NCBI RefSeq assembly: GCF_024448165.1
Contig: NZ_JAMOLN010000108.1
Location: 1-34,149 of the forward strand
Source: Streptomyces longispororuber
GTDB lineage: Bacteria > Actinomycetota > Actinomycetes > Streptomycetales > Streptomycetaceae
Length of the DNA: 34,149 nucleotides
Direction: 5' to 3'
A program made the translations under genes and the position numbers. Of this stretch, positions 16,473-24,464 are shown one piece after another (the stretch's first letter is position 1; each line of letters starts with the position of its first letter). The notes under the pieces are model-generated. The model had not been told where the DNA came from and did no database searches. It saw nothing but the letters and a program-made list of their open reading frames with translations.

Positions 16473-17291
16473 TCAGTGGTGCTCGGCGAGAGCGCCCTGA
16501 ATGTACGAGCAGGCAAGGAGCACGAAGACGTACGCCTGAACGGCCTGCACGAAAAGCTCGAAGAGGATCATGACGATCGTCATGACGAAGGAGACGCCCG
16601 CGGCCGGGACCATCCAGCCGTTCAGCAGGTACCAGGAGGCGACCGTGAACATCACGAGCATGAGGTGGCCGGCGAACATGTTGGCGAAGAGTCGCACCGC
16701 GTGCGTGAACGGGCGGACCAGCAGGTTCGAGAAGAACTCGATGAACGAGACGAGCCACTTGATCGGGCCGAGCGACGGGTCGTAGCCGACGATGTTCTTC
16801 CAACCGCCCACGAAGCCGTGGCGCTTGAAGGTCAGCGAGACCCACAGGACGTAGACGATGATCGCCAGGACGGCCGGGTACGCGATGACCGAGGCGACCG
16901 GGAACTGCGCCAGCGGGATCACGGACCACACGTTCATGATCCACACGAAGAAGAACAGCGAGACCATGAGGGGGACGTACTTCTCGCCCTCACGCTTGCC
17001 GAGCGTCTCGTACACGATGCTGCGGCGCACGAAGTCGTAGCCCGCTTCGCCGATCATCTGGGCCTTGCCCGGGACGACCTTGGCGCGACCGAACGCGGCG
17101 TAGAAGAAGCTCACGACCACGAGGGAGGTCAGCAGGGCGAGCAGCATCACCTTGTTGAACTCGAACCCACCGACGGTGAAGATCGGCTGGAACAGGAAGG
17201 AGTGCAGGCCCGGCGCCGGGAAGCCACACCCGTTGTCGGACATGATCCGACAGCTCCAGTCAAACGCGAGCTGGGTCGTGTCAGCACTCAC
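16473..17291 (-). CDS. atpB: ATP synthase a subunit
   Basis: The 272-residue membrane subunit provides the two proton half-channels beside the c-ring. Five or six helices are visible. The essential Arg200 lies in FTHAVRLFANMFAGHLML, and the last helices contain ILFELFVQAVQAYVFVLL with the conserved Glu and Gln. The start is GTG at 17291, with AAGGAG six bases upstream; the open frame extends 12 codons further to 17327 but lacks a ribosome binding site. The gap to atpI is 225 bp, long for a neighbour in an operon, and may hold another promoter, though I cannot point to one. Confidence 0.96.
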   Translation of the reverse strand: MSADTTQLAFDWSCRIMSDNGCGFPAPGLHSFLFQPIFTVGGFEFNKVMLLALLTSLVVVSFFYAAFGRAKVVPGKAQMIGEAGYDFVRRSIVYETLGKREGEKYVPLMVSLFFFVWIMNVWSVIPLAQFPVASVIAYPAVLAIIVYVLWVSLTFKRHGFVGGWKNIVGYDPSLGPIKWLVSFIEFFSNLLVRPFTHAVRLFANMFAGHLMLVMFTVASWYLLNGWMVPAAGVSFVMTIVMILFELFVQAVQAYVFVLLACSYIQGALAEHH

Positions 17292-17516
17292 CGCGGGCTC
17301 CTTCGGCGTGACGCATAAGTACGGCAACCTCGTTGTGTCGGTGCGGCGCGCAGCCGCGGATCGGCACCGGTCTGGTGTTTCGGGTGTGGGGGCGGCGGGC
17401 AGGCAGTGAGCCTCGCGATCGTGCAGGCGTCAGCTCAGATGCCCGCGCCAGCGATGCCGCAGTTGGCACCGGACGATAGCAGCATCTCGAAAGCCCCTTT
17501 ATCCCGCCCCTACCCC

Positions 17517-17966
17517 TCACGACGAAGACCCGGTCTTCTCAGGGTTCTCGCTCTTGTCAGAGCCGTTCGCCGCTTCGGGATCGACGTAGAGGACCTTCGC
17601 CTTGAGGTGCGCGCGGGCCTGGAAGCCCATCCACACGACAGTGGTGGCCACCAGGGTGGCGGCGAAGGCCCGGGGGTTGAACAGCGTGGTGTCCTTGAAG
17701 ATCGCCACGAAGATCAGGAGCAGCAGCAGCTGGGCGACGTAGAGCATCATGCCCATCGCCTGGAACAGCTGCGGAAGCGATTTCGCCGTCCGGAAGAGCA
17801 CGACCTGCCCGATGCCCATGAAAGCGATGACCAGCAGCGTGCCGACGATCGCACCGACGGCACCCTTGCCGCCCGCAACCACACCACTGATCACCGCGGC
17901 AATCACGCCGGCGATGGCGGTGGGGACGAGGGCTTGCAAAAGAGTCCGTGCGTCGGTGGACGGCAT
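17517..17966 (-). CDS. atpI: ATP synthase accessory membrane protein AtpI-like
   Basis: The 149-residue protein has four hydrophobic helices (about 14-30, 36-53, 72-92, 99-115) and a charged, probably cytoplasmic tail (DPEAANGSDKSENPEK). It is the first gene of the operon, the position of atpI, whose products help assemble the c-ring or handle ions in other bacteria. Sequence likeness to classical AtpI is weak by eye, so the name rests mainly on position. The ATG at 17966 has GGAG nine bases upstream. A Rex/Crp-like palindrome lies 125 bp upstream. Confidence 0.8.
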   Translation of the reverse strand: MPSTDARTLLQALVPTAIAGVIAAVISGVVAGGKGAVGAIVGTLLVIAFMGIGQVVLFRTAKSLPQLFQAMGMMLYVAQLLLLLIFVAIFKDTTLFNPRAFAATLVATTVVWMGFQARAHLKAKVLYVDPEAANGSDKSENPEKTGSSS

Positions 17967-18090
17967 GGCGGCAGCTCCGCTTATTGATGGGGGCAGGGTG
18001 TCGTCATGGACGAGCGTAGTCCGGGGCCGAGAGTGACTTTCGGGCCAAGAGACCGTCGCACTACGGTCCTTCGGCTCTATCCCCGGGTTT

Positions 18091-18106
18091 CGTGAACGGT
18101 ATCACA
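18091..18106. promoter_or_regulatory. Candidate Rex (or Crp) operator upstream of the atp operon
   Basis: CGTGAACGGTATCACA matches the Streptomyces Rex site (ideal TGTGAACGCGTTCACA) at 12 of 16 positions, including both GTGA/TCAC arms. It is embedded in a longer symmetry with GTTT and AAAC flanks (18087-18109). Rex senses NADH/NAD+ and is reported to control respiratory genes and the atp operon in Streptomyces. The GTGA-N6-TCAC core also fits Crp. I could not place the -10 and -35 boxes. Confidence 0.6.
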
Positions 18107-18208
18107 AACTATTTGATGCGGTCTTTACCTAGATGGTGTGCCAACCGTCACACGTGAGAGGGAACCTGCGCGTCTGTGCACCACGTGGGTCAACTTGTCT
18201 GCTATTGG

Positions 18209-18225
18209 GGCACTTTAGAAGTGCC
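18209..18225 (-). terminator. Small hairpin after the WecA-like gene
   Basis: GGCACTT (18209-18215) and AAGTGCC (18219-18225) form a seven-base-pair stem with a three-base loop, starting three bases after the stop codon. It may end or protect the transcript and help separate it from the atp operon. Confidence 0.5.
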
Positions 18226-18228
18226 GCG

Positions 18229-19554
18229 TCAGCGTGACGACCCGGCTTTACGCCGATCCGTGAAGCGAGAACGGGCGCCAATTGCCGTCGCTCCGTTGAC
18301 TCCTGCGGGGACGGGCGTGCGCTCCGGTTCGTCGCCGTCGGGGGCCTCCTGGGCCTCCGTGGCCTCCGGCACGGCCTTCGACCGGCGCCGGTACCGGGGC
18401 GGCACCAGGTGCTCGGCCCAGCGCGGTGTGTGCGGCGTGAAGCGCGGCAGCAGGAGCAGCACGAGGCCGACGAAGCTGAGCGCGACGATCGTCAGCACGA
18501 CCCACATGCCGGACGCGGAGTGCACGGAGTACGCGACCGCGCCGAAGGCGATGAGCGCCGACCAGAAGTACATGATCAGCACCGCGCGGGAGTGCGAGTG
18601 GCCGATCTCCAGGAGCCGGTGGTGGAGGTGGCCCCGGTCGGCGGCGAACGGCGACTGGCCGTTCCAGGTGCGGCGCACGATCGCGAGCACCAGGTCCGCG
18701 AACGGGATCGCGATGATGGTCAGCGGCATCACCAGCGGGATGAAGACCGGGAGCATCGCGTGGGTGGCGTCACGGGTGGACCCGCCGAGGTTGAGCTTGA
18801 GGGCGTCGGGGTCGACCTGTCCCGTGATGGAGATCGCGGCGGCCGCGAGGACGAGGCCGATGAGCATCGAGCCGGAGTCGCCCATGAAGATCCGGGCGGG
18901 GTGCATGTTGTGCGGCAGGAAGCCCAGGCACATGCCCATCAGGATCGCCGCGAAGAGCGTGGCCGGGGCCGCCTCCTCGATGCCGTAGCCGTACCAGATC
19001 CGGTACGCGTACAGGAAGAACGCGGCGGCGGCGATGCACACCATGCCCGCCGCGAGCCCGTCGAGGCCGTCCACGAAGTTCACCGCGTTGATGGTGATCA
19101 CGACGAGCGCGACGGTGAGGAGCGTGCCCTGCCACTGGGTCAGGGAGACCTGGCCGACGCCCGGGATCGGCAGCCACAGGATCGTCAGACCCTGCATCAC
19201 CATCACGCCGGCGGCGATCATCTGGCCGCCCAGCTTGATCAGCGCGTCGATCTCGAACTTGTCGTCCAGGACGCCGATCAGCCAGATCAGGGCCGCGCCG
19301 GAGAGCAGCGCCCGGGGTTCGTTCGACGACTCGAAGACCCGGTTCAGGTTGGTCAGGTGGTCGGCGATCAGCAGGCCCGCGCACAGTCCGAAGAACATGG
19401 CGATACCGCCGAGCCGCGGCGTGGGTTCTCGGTGCACGTCACGCGCACGGATCTCCGGCATGGCACCGGCCACGATCGCGAACTTCCGCACCGGGCCAGT
19501 GAGCAGATAGGTCACCGCGGCCGTGATGCAGAGCGTCAGCAGGTATTCACGCAC
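18229..19554 (-). CDS. Undecaprenyl-phosphate GlcNAc-1-phosphate transferase (WecA/TagO-like)
   Basis: The 441-residue polytopic enzyme attaches a sugar-1-phosphate, probably GlcNAc, to undecaprenyl phosphate. This is the first membrane step of teichoic acid or other wall glycopolymer synthesis. Conserved cytoplasmic loops are visible: HREPTPRLGG (residues 41-50), the Asp pair LDDKFEID (96-103), NAVNFVDGLDGLAAG (156-170), a MGDSGSMLIG loop, and GHLHHRLLEIGHSH. The HxHHR motif favours WecA/TagO over MraY. About ten or eleven helices precede a basic, Glu/Pro-rich C-terminal tail of some 70 residues. I start it at GTG 19554, with GGGGA five bases upstream; in-frame GTGs at 19566 and 19593 are alternatives. 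With the LCP gene nearby it suggests wall-polymer work, but the two are not in one operon. Confidence 0.9.
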   Translation of the reverse strand: MREYLLTLCITAAVTYLLTGPVRKFAIVAGAMPEIRARDVHREPTPRLGGIAMFFGLCAGLLIADHLTNLNRVFESSNEPRALLSGAALIWLIGVLDDKFEIDALIKLGGQMIAAGVMVMQGLTILWLPIPGVGQVSLTQWQGTLLTVALVVITINAVNFVDGLDGLAAGMVCIAAAAFFLYAYRIWYGYGIEEAAPATLFAAILMGMCLGFLPHNMHPARIFMGDSGSMLIGLVLAAAAISITGQVDPDALKLNLGGSTRDATHAMLPVFIPLVMPLTIIAIPFADLVLAIVRRTWNGQSPFAADRGHLHHRLLEIGHSHSRAVLIMYFWSALIAFGAVAYSVHSASGMWVVLTIVALSFVGLVLLLLPRFTPHTPRWAEHLVPPRYRRRSKAVPEATEAQEAPDGDEPERTPVPAGVNGATAIGARSRFTDRRKAGSSR

Positions 19555-19700
19555 GGGCTTCCCCACAGGTATCGCTGGCCATCTCAGCCCCACACCCTAG
19601 CTTTGCGTGCTTAGGGTTGGGGACTTCCGGGTAGCGACGATGGTTGCACGAGTGACGGTCCTGATACGCGCACCGGGTGTCTCGCGGGGCCGTCTACCCG

Positions 19701-20945
19701 TTATCCGGCCGGATACGGGGGGAATCTTCCGGCCAGCTCGCGGACCTCCTCGCGCACCGTGCGGACGTCGAGTACGTCACGCACGACACCCGACAGGAGC
19801 ACTGCGATCCGGGCCGTCTCCGCCTCCCCCATGCCCTGCGTGGTGACGGCCGCGGTGCCCAGGCGCAGGCCGCGGCCCTCGCCGTAGGGCAGCGCGCAGG
19901 TGTCCAGGACCATGCCGGCGGAGGCCAGCCGGCCGCGGGCCTCCTGGGCGTCCGCGCCGAGCGGTGCCGGGTCGACCGTGACCAGATGGGTGTCGGTGCC
20001 ACCCGTGGTGACGGCGAAGCCCTCCGCCTCCAGGGCACCGGCCAGCACCCGGGCGTTGCCGACGACCTGGTGGGCGTACGCGGTGAAGGCCGGCGTCGAC
20101 GCCTCGCCGAACGCGACCGCCTTCGCGGCGATCGTGTGCATCTGGGCGCCGCCCTGCGTGAACGGGAACACCGCCCGGTCCACCCGGTCCGCCAGCTCCG
20201 CCGAGCACATCAGCATGCCGCCGCGCGGGCCGCGCAGCACCTTGTGCGTGGTCGCGCAGACGATGTCGGCGTACGGGACCGGGTTCGGGGCCGCTCCCCC
20301 GGCGACGAGCCCGATGGGGTGCGCCGCGTCCGCGATGAGATGGGCGCCCACGTCGTCGGCGATCGCGCGGAAGGCCGCGTAGTCGATGTGCCGCGGATAG
20401 GAGATCGAGCCGCACACGATGGCCTTGGGGCGGTGGGCGCGGGCGACCGAGCGGACCTGGTCGTAGTCGATGAGCCCGCTCTCCGGGTCGACGCCGTACG
20501 GCACGAAGTCGAACCAGCGGCCCGAGAAGTTCGCCGGGGAGCCGTGGGTGAGGTGACCGCCGGACGGCAGGCCCATGGCGAGGACGGTGTCGCCCGGGCG
20601 CAGCAGGACCGCGTACGCGGCCAGGACGGCCGACGAGCCGCTGTGCGCCTGCACGTTGACGTGCTCTGCGCCGAACAGGGCCTTCGCCCGCTCGACCGCG
20701 ATCCGCTCGGCCACGTCGACGAGCTCGCAGCCGCCGTGGTGGCGGGCGCCGGGGTAGCCCTCCGCGTACTTGTTGGCCAGCGGGGAGCCGAGGGCGGTGA
20801 GGACCGCGGGCGACGTGAAGTTCTCGGCCGCGACGAGCTGGAGGGAGTCGGCCTGGCGGGCCGCCTCCCCGAGGAGGACCTCAGCCATCTCGGGGTCCTG
20901 GCGGCGCAGCGCGTCCAGGGCGGCTGGTTCGGTGATCACCGGCAT
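19701..20945 (-). CDS. glyA: Serine hydroxymethyltransferase-like PLP enzyme, variant active site
   Basis: The 414-residue enzyme belongs to the SHMT family, which converts serine and tetrahydrofolate to glycine and methylene-tetrahydrofolate. The PLP Lys is Lys235 in ATTHKVLRGPRGG; Asp206 and His209 lie in DAAHPIGL; the phosphate and folate region HLTHGSPANFSG and the late Arg in GLRLGTAAVTTQGM are present. It departs from the usual RYYGG motif: residues 67-72 read ARHHGG, so both Tyr are His, including the one equivalent to E. coli Tyr65. The usual HGGH is SGGH. Streptomyces normally carry another glyA elsewhere, so this may be a paralogue with altered speed or substrate. The start is ATG 20945. 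It follows the PTP-like gene by 87 bp. Confidence 0.88.
   Translation of the reverse strand: MPVITEPAALDALRRQDPEMAEVLLGEAARQADSLQLVAAENFTSPAVLTALGSPLANKYAEGYPGARHHGGCELVDVAERIAVERAKALFGAEHVNVQAHSGSSAVLAAYAVLLRPGDTVLAMGLPSGGHLTHGSPANFSGRWFDFVPYGVDPESGLIDYDQVRSVARAHRPKAIVCGSISYPRHIDYAAFRAIADDVGAHLIADAAHPIGLVAGGAAPNPVPYADIVCATTHKVLRGPRGGMLMCSAELADRVDRAVFPFTQGGAQMHTIAAKAVAFGEASTPAFTAYAHQVVGNARVLAGALEAEGFAVTTGGTDTHLVTVDPAPLGADAQEARGRLASAGMVLDTCALPYGEGRGLRLGTAAVTTQGMGEAETARIAVLLSGVVRDVLDVRTVREEVRELAGRFPPYPAG
19702..19715. repeat. 14-bp perfect palindrome at the glyA stop codon
   Basis: TATCCGGCCGGATA is fully self-complementary and overlaps the end of the glyA reading frame. It could be a weak hairpin or a chance site. 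Confidence 0.4.
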
Positions 20946-21032
20946 CTTCGGCTCCGGGCCTCGCGGTGGGAGGGGGTGCCTACCAATGTAGATCCGAAGG
21001 GGTGCGGCCGCCCGGCCTCACGTCACGGGGCT

Positions 21033-21704
21033 CTAGCGCTTGACGCCCGTCAGCGCGCTGACCACCGGGTCGAGCGCCTCGCTGATCTCGCCGCCCACCG
21101 ACCGGAAGAACGGCAACGGGGCCCCGTACGGGTCGTACACCTCGTCGGCCTCGACGGACGGGGCCAGGAGCCACCCGCGTAGAGCCGCCGCGGCCCGCAC
21201 CAGGGCGCGGGCGCGCTCCACCACGCCGGCCTCCAGGGCGTCGGGCAGCGTGGCCGGGTCTATGGCCTGCACGAGCCGCGTGAACTCCTTCAGCGTGAAC
21301 GTGCGCAGGCCCGCGCTGTGGCCCATCGAGATGACCTGCGCGCGGTGGTCGCGGGTCGCCGTCAGGACCAGGTCGGCCCTTATGACGTGGTCGTCCAGGA
21401 GCTCGCGGCCGACGAAGCCGGAGGGGTCCGCGCCGAAGTCGGCGAGGACCGTCTCGGCGTTGGCCTCCATGGGGGCGCCCTCGTGGCCCCAGGTGCCCGC
21501 GCTCTCCACGACGAGCCCGCCGGCCAGCCGGTCGCCGAGCCGCTCGGCGAGGGCGTGCCGGGTCAGCCGCTCGGTGATCGGCGAGCGGCACACGTTGCCG
21601 GTGCTGACGTGGAGGATGCGGAAGGAATCGCCGGGGAGCACCAGGGGCTCCCCGTACTCGATGGCCTCGTTGCCTATGCCACGCCCCGTCTCAGGGGCTG
21701 TCAA
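21033..21704 (-). CDS. LMW protein-tyrosine-phosphatase-like protein with Ser in place of the catalytic Cys
   Basis: The 223-residue protein has the low-molecular-weight phosphatase fold: P-loop region HVSTGNVCRSPITE (residues 32-45), VESAGTWGHEGAPM (66-79), and the general-acid Asp191 in VYDPYG. The family nucleophile is the first Cys of CxGNxCRS; here that position is Ser34, while Cys39 and Arg40 are kept. It may be inactive, slow, or a binding protein. About 25 extra residues precede the fold and a long helical segment (150-185) lies before the Asp. The start is TTG at 21704, overlapping the tsaC stop as TTGA, with GAGGTGG upstream. The longer frame to 22022 runs through tsaC and is not real. 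Confidence 0.85.
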   Translation of the reverse strand: MTAPETGRGIGNEAIEYGEPLVLPGDSFRILHVSTGNVCRSPITERLTRHALAERLGDRLAGGLVVESAGTWGHEGAPMEANAETVLADFGADPSGFVGRELLDDHVIRADLVLTATRDHRAQVISMGHSAGLRTFTLKEFTRLVQAIDPATLPDALEAGVVERARALVRAAAALRGWLLAPSVEADEVYDPYGAPLPFFRSVGGEISEALDPVVSALTGVKR

Positions 21705-22348
21705 TTCGCCACCTCGAGGTCGGGTACGACCTTGCGCAGCTCGTCCGCGGTGAGCGAGCCCTCGCGGAGCAGCACCGGGACCTTCCCCGTCACGTCGACG
21801 ATCGACGACGGGACGATGCCCGGGGTCGGACCGCCGTCGAGGTAGACGGAGACGGAGTCGCCGAGCATCTCCTGCGCGGCGTCGCAGTCCTCGGGAGCCG
21901 GGTGTCCCGTCAGGTTGGCGGAGGAGACGGCCATCGGGCCGACCTCGGTGAGCAGCTCGATGGCGACCGGGTGCAGCGGCATGCGGACGGCGACGGTGCC
22001 ACGGGTCTCCCCCAGGTCCCACTGGAGGGACGGCTGGTGCTTGGCGACGAGCGTGAGGGCGCCGGGCCAGAACGCGTCGACGAGCTCCCAGGCCATCTCG
22101 GAGAAGTCCGTGACGAGGCCGTGCAGCGTGTTCGGGGAGCCGATCAGCACGGGGCTCGGCATGGTGCGGCCGCGGCCCTTGGCCTCCAGGAGGTCACCGA
22201 CGGCCTCGGGCGTGAACGCGTCGGCGCCGATCCCGTAGACGGTGTCGGTGGGCAGCACGACCAGCTCGCCGCGGCGGACGGCGGACGCGGCTTCGCGCAG
22301 ACCGGTGGAGCGGTCGGTCGCGTCGTTGGTGTCGTAACGCCGTGCCAT
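21701..22348 (-). CDS. tsaC: L-threonylcarbamoyladenylate synthase (TsaC/Sua5, YrdC domain)
   Basis: The 215-residue enzyme makes threonylcarbamoyl-AMP from threonine, bicarbonate and ATP, the first step of the t6A37 modification of tRNAs that read ANN codons. The YrdC domain is clear: VVLPTDTVYGIG (residues 30-41), KGRGRTMPSPVLIG (57-70), WPGALTLV, TVAVRMPLHP and VSSANLTG. It lacks the extra Sua5 C-terminal domain, so it is the short TsaC-like type. The ATG at 22348 has AGGAGG about nine bases upstream. It lies 47 bp after prmC and overlaps the PTP-like gene by four bases, so it sits in a cluster of translation-fidelity genes. Confidence 0.93.
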   Translation of the reverse strand: MARRYDTNDATDRSTGLREAASAVRRGELVVLPTDTVYGIGADAFTPEAVGDLLEAKGRGRTMPSPVLIGSPNTLHGLVTDFSEMAWELVDAFWPGALTLVAKHQPSLQWDLGETRGTVAVRMPLHPVAIELLTEVGPMAVSSANLTGHPAPEDCDAAQEMLGDSVSVYLDGGPTPGIVPSSIVDVTGKVPVLLREGSLTADELRKVVPDLEVAN

Positions 22349-22395
22349 TTAGCGGGCCTCCTGCTCGAACTGCTCGTATACGTAACGGTGATCGG

Positions 22396-23241
22396 TCACG
22401 GCATCGCCTTGCGGGCGGTCGCGAACCGCGGCCGGTTGTTGAGGTCGGGGTGGTCGGCAGCGTCCGCCCAGCCCCGCTCCTCGGTGAAGATCCACGGCAC
22501 CTGGCCGCCCTGGGTGTCCGCGTGCTCGATGACGACGACGCCGCCGGGGCGGAGCAGGCGGTGGGCGGTGCGCTCGATGCCGCGGATCAGGTCGAGGCCG
22601 TCCTCACCGGAGAACAGCGCGAGGTCCGGGTCGTAGTCGCGGGCCTCGGGGGCGACGTACTCCCACTCGGTGAGCGGGATGTACGGCGGGTTCGAGACGA
22701 CGAGGTCGACCTGCCCGTCGAGGTCGGGGAAGGCCGTCAGAGCGTCTCCCTGGCGCAGGTCGACCCTGGACCCCTCGACGTTCTTCCGCGTCCATTTGAG
22801 GGCGTCCTCGGACAGCTCCACGGCGTGTACGCGCGAGCGCGGGACCTCCTGCGCGAGCGCGAGGGCGATGGCCCCCGAGCCCGTGCAGAGATCGACGATC
22901 AGCGGCTCGACGACGTCCATCGCGCGCACGGCGTCTATGGCCCAGCCGACGACCGACTCGGTCTCCGGGCGCGGCACGAAGACGCCCGGGCCCACCTGGA
23001 GCTCCAGATAGCGGAAGTACGCGAGCCCGGTGATGTGCTGGAGCGGCTCGCGCGCCTCGCGGCGCGCGGTCGCCTCCCAGTACCGGGCGTCGAAGTCCGT
23101 GTCCTTCACCGTGTGCAGTTCGCCCCGCTTGACACCGTGCACGAACGCGGCGAGCTCCTCCGCGTCGTTGCGCGGCGAGGGCACGCCGGCGTCGGCCAGC
23201 CGCTGGGTGGCCTGGGCCACTTCCGCGAGCAGCAGGTTCAC
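22396..23241 (-). CDS. prmC: Release factor glutamine methyltransferase
   Basis: The 281-residue SAM-dependent enzyme methylates the Gln of the GGQ motif in release factors RF1 and RF2, raising termination efficiency. The N-terminal helical release-factor-binding domain (about residues 1-80) is followed by PRPETE (90-95), the SAM loop DLCTGSGAIALALA (117-130) and the catalytic NPPY at 184-187. The start is GTG at 23241, with GGAGGA five bases upstream. It directly follows prfA, its substrate gene, by 42 bp, the classic arrangement. The C-terminal residues RPRFATARKA are usual for the family. Confidence 0.96.
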   Translation of the reverse strand: MNLLLAEVAQATQRLADAGVPSPRNDAEELAAFVHGVKRGELHTVKDTDFDARYWEATARREAREPLQHITGLAYFRYLELQVGPGVFVPRPETESVVGWAIDAVRAMDVVEPLIVDLCTGSGAIALALAQEVPRSRVHAVELSEDALKWTRKNVEGSRVDLRQGDALTAFPDLDGQVDLVVSNPPYIPLTEWEYVAPEARDYDPDLALFSGEDGLDLIRGIERTAHRLLRPGGVVVIEHADTQGGQVPWIFTEERGWADAADHPDLNNRPRFATARKAMP

Positions 23242-23283
23242 GCTGGTCCTCCGGGGCGATCTGTTGTACGGGGCTTGCGCGGG

Positions 23284-24360
23284 TTACGCGGCGGCGAGCT
23301 TGGCTGCCGAGTCCGCGTCGACGCACGCCTGGATCACGGCGTCGAGCTCACCGTCGAGCACCTGGTCCAAGTTGTACGCCTTGAAGCCGACTCGGTGGTC
23401 CGAGATGCGGTTCTCCGGGAAGTTGTACGTGCGGATCTTCTCGGAGCGGTCCACGGTGCGGACCTGGCTGCGACGGGCGTCGGCTGCCTCGGCCTCGGCC
23501 TTCTCCTGCGCCGCGGCAAGAAGCCTGGAGCGCAGGATACGCATCGCCTGCTCCTTGTTCTGCAGCTGGCTCTTCTCGTTCTGGCAGGAGGCCACGACGC
23601 CCGTGGGGATGTGGGTGATGCGGACGGCGGAGTCCGTCGTGTTGACGGACTGCCCGCCCGGGCCCGACGAGCGGTAGACGTCGATGCGCAGGTCGTTCAT
23701 GTTGATCTCGACGTCGACCTCCTCGGCCTCGGGCGTGACGAGCACGCCGGCGGCGGAGGTGTGGATGCGGCCCTGCGACTCGGTCGCGGGCACGCGCTGC
23801 ACGCGGTGCACGCCGCCCTCGTACTTGAGGCGGGCCCAGACGCCCTGGCCGGGCTCGGTCGCGCCGTTGCCGCCCTTGGTCTTCACCGCGACCTGGACGT
23901 CCTTGTAGCCGCCCAGTTCGGACTCGGTGGAGTCGATGATCTCGGTCTTCCAGCCGACGCGCTCCGCGTACCGCAGGTACATGCGCAGCAGGTCGCCGGC
24001 GAAGAGCGCCGACTCGTCGCCGCCGGCGCCGGCCTTGATCTCGAGGATGACGTCCTTGTCGTCGGACGGGTCACGGGGCACCAGGAGAAGCCGCAGCTTC
24101 TCGGTGATCTCCTCGCGCTGCTTGTCGAGCTCCTTGACCTCGGCCGCGAAGTCCGGGTCGTCGGCGGCCAGTTCCTTGGCCGTCTCGATGTCGTCGCCGG
24201 TCTGCTTCCAGGAGCGGTACGTCGCGACGATCGGGGTGAGCTCGGCGTAACGCTTGTTCAGCTTGCGCGCGTTCGCCTGGTCCGCGTGGACCGACGGGTC
24301 CGCGAGCTTCTTCTCCAGGTCGGCGTGCTCACCGATCAGGTCCTCGACGGCCTCGAACAT
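23284..24360 (-). CDS. prfA: Peptide chain release factor 1
   Basis: The 358-residue cytosolic protein reads UAA and UAG in the ribosomal A site and triggers peptide release. The stop-codon-reading tripeptide is PAT (residues 191-193) in RVQRVPATESQGRIHTSA, which marks RF1 rather than RF2. The peptidyl-transferase motif GGQ is at 235-237 in SSGPGGQSVNTTDS. The N-terminal coiled-coil domain (1-105) and the full length are normal. The ATG at 24360 is preceded by a GGAGCCGGAG tract. It follows rpmE across a strong terminator, so it probably has a promoter of its own in the 104-bp gap. prmC follows. Confidence 0.97.
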   Translation of the reverse strand: MFEAVEDLIGEHADLEKKLADPSVHADQANARKLNKRYAELTPIVATYRSWKQTGDDIETAKELAADDPDFAAEVKELDKQREEITEKLRLLLVPRDPSDDKDVILEIKAGAGGDESALFAGDLLRMYLRYAERVGWKTEIIDSTESELGGYKDVQVAVKTKGGNGATEPGQGVWARLKYEGGVHRVQRVPATESQGRIHTSAAGVLVTPEAEEVDVEINMNDLRIDVYRSSGPGGQSVNTTDSAVRITHIPTGVVASCQNEKSQLQNKEQAMRILRSRLLAAAQEKAEAEAADARRSQVRTVDRSEKIRTYNFPENRISDHRVGFKAYNLDQVLDGELDAVIQACVDADSAAKLAAA

Positions 24361-24407
24361 CTCCGGCTCCTGCTTGTACGGGGGTCAAAAGAGGGGCTGC
24401 ACCGCAA

Positions 24408-24455
24408 AGCGCCGGTCCCGGTGCCCCCGCGAAAGGGGCACCGGAGACCGGCGCT
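24408..24455 (-). terminator. Terminator after rpmE
   Basis: Bases 24408-24427 pair with 24435-24455 over 20 bp with one bulged base (A24445) and a seven-base loop. It starts nine bases after the rpmE stop. TCTTTT follows on the minus strand some 20 bases beyond. Confidence 0.92.
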
Positions 24456-24464
24456 GGAGCCTCG

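Noticed and set aside
21705..22022. 329-residue version of the phosphatase-like protein
   Set aside because: The added part is the out-of-frame translation of tsaC; the TTG overlapping the tsaC stop has a ribosome binding site.
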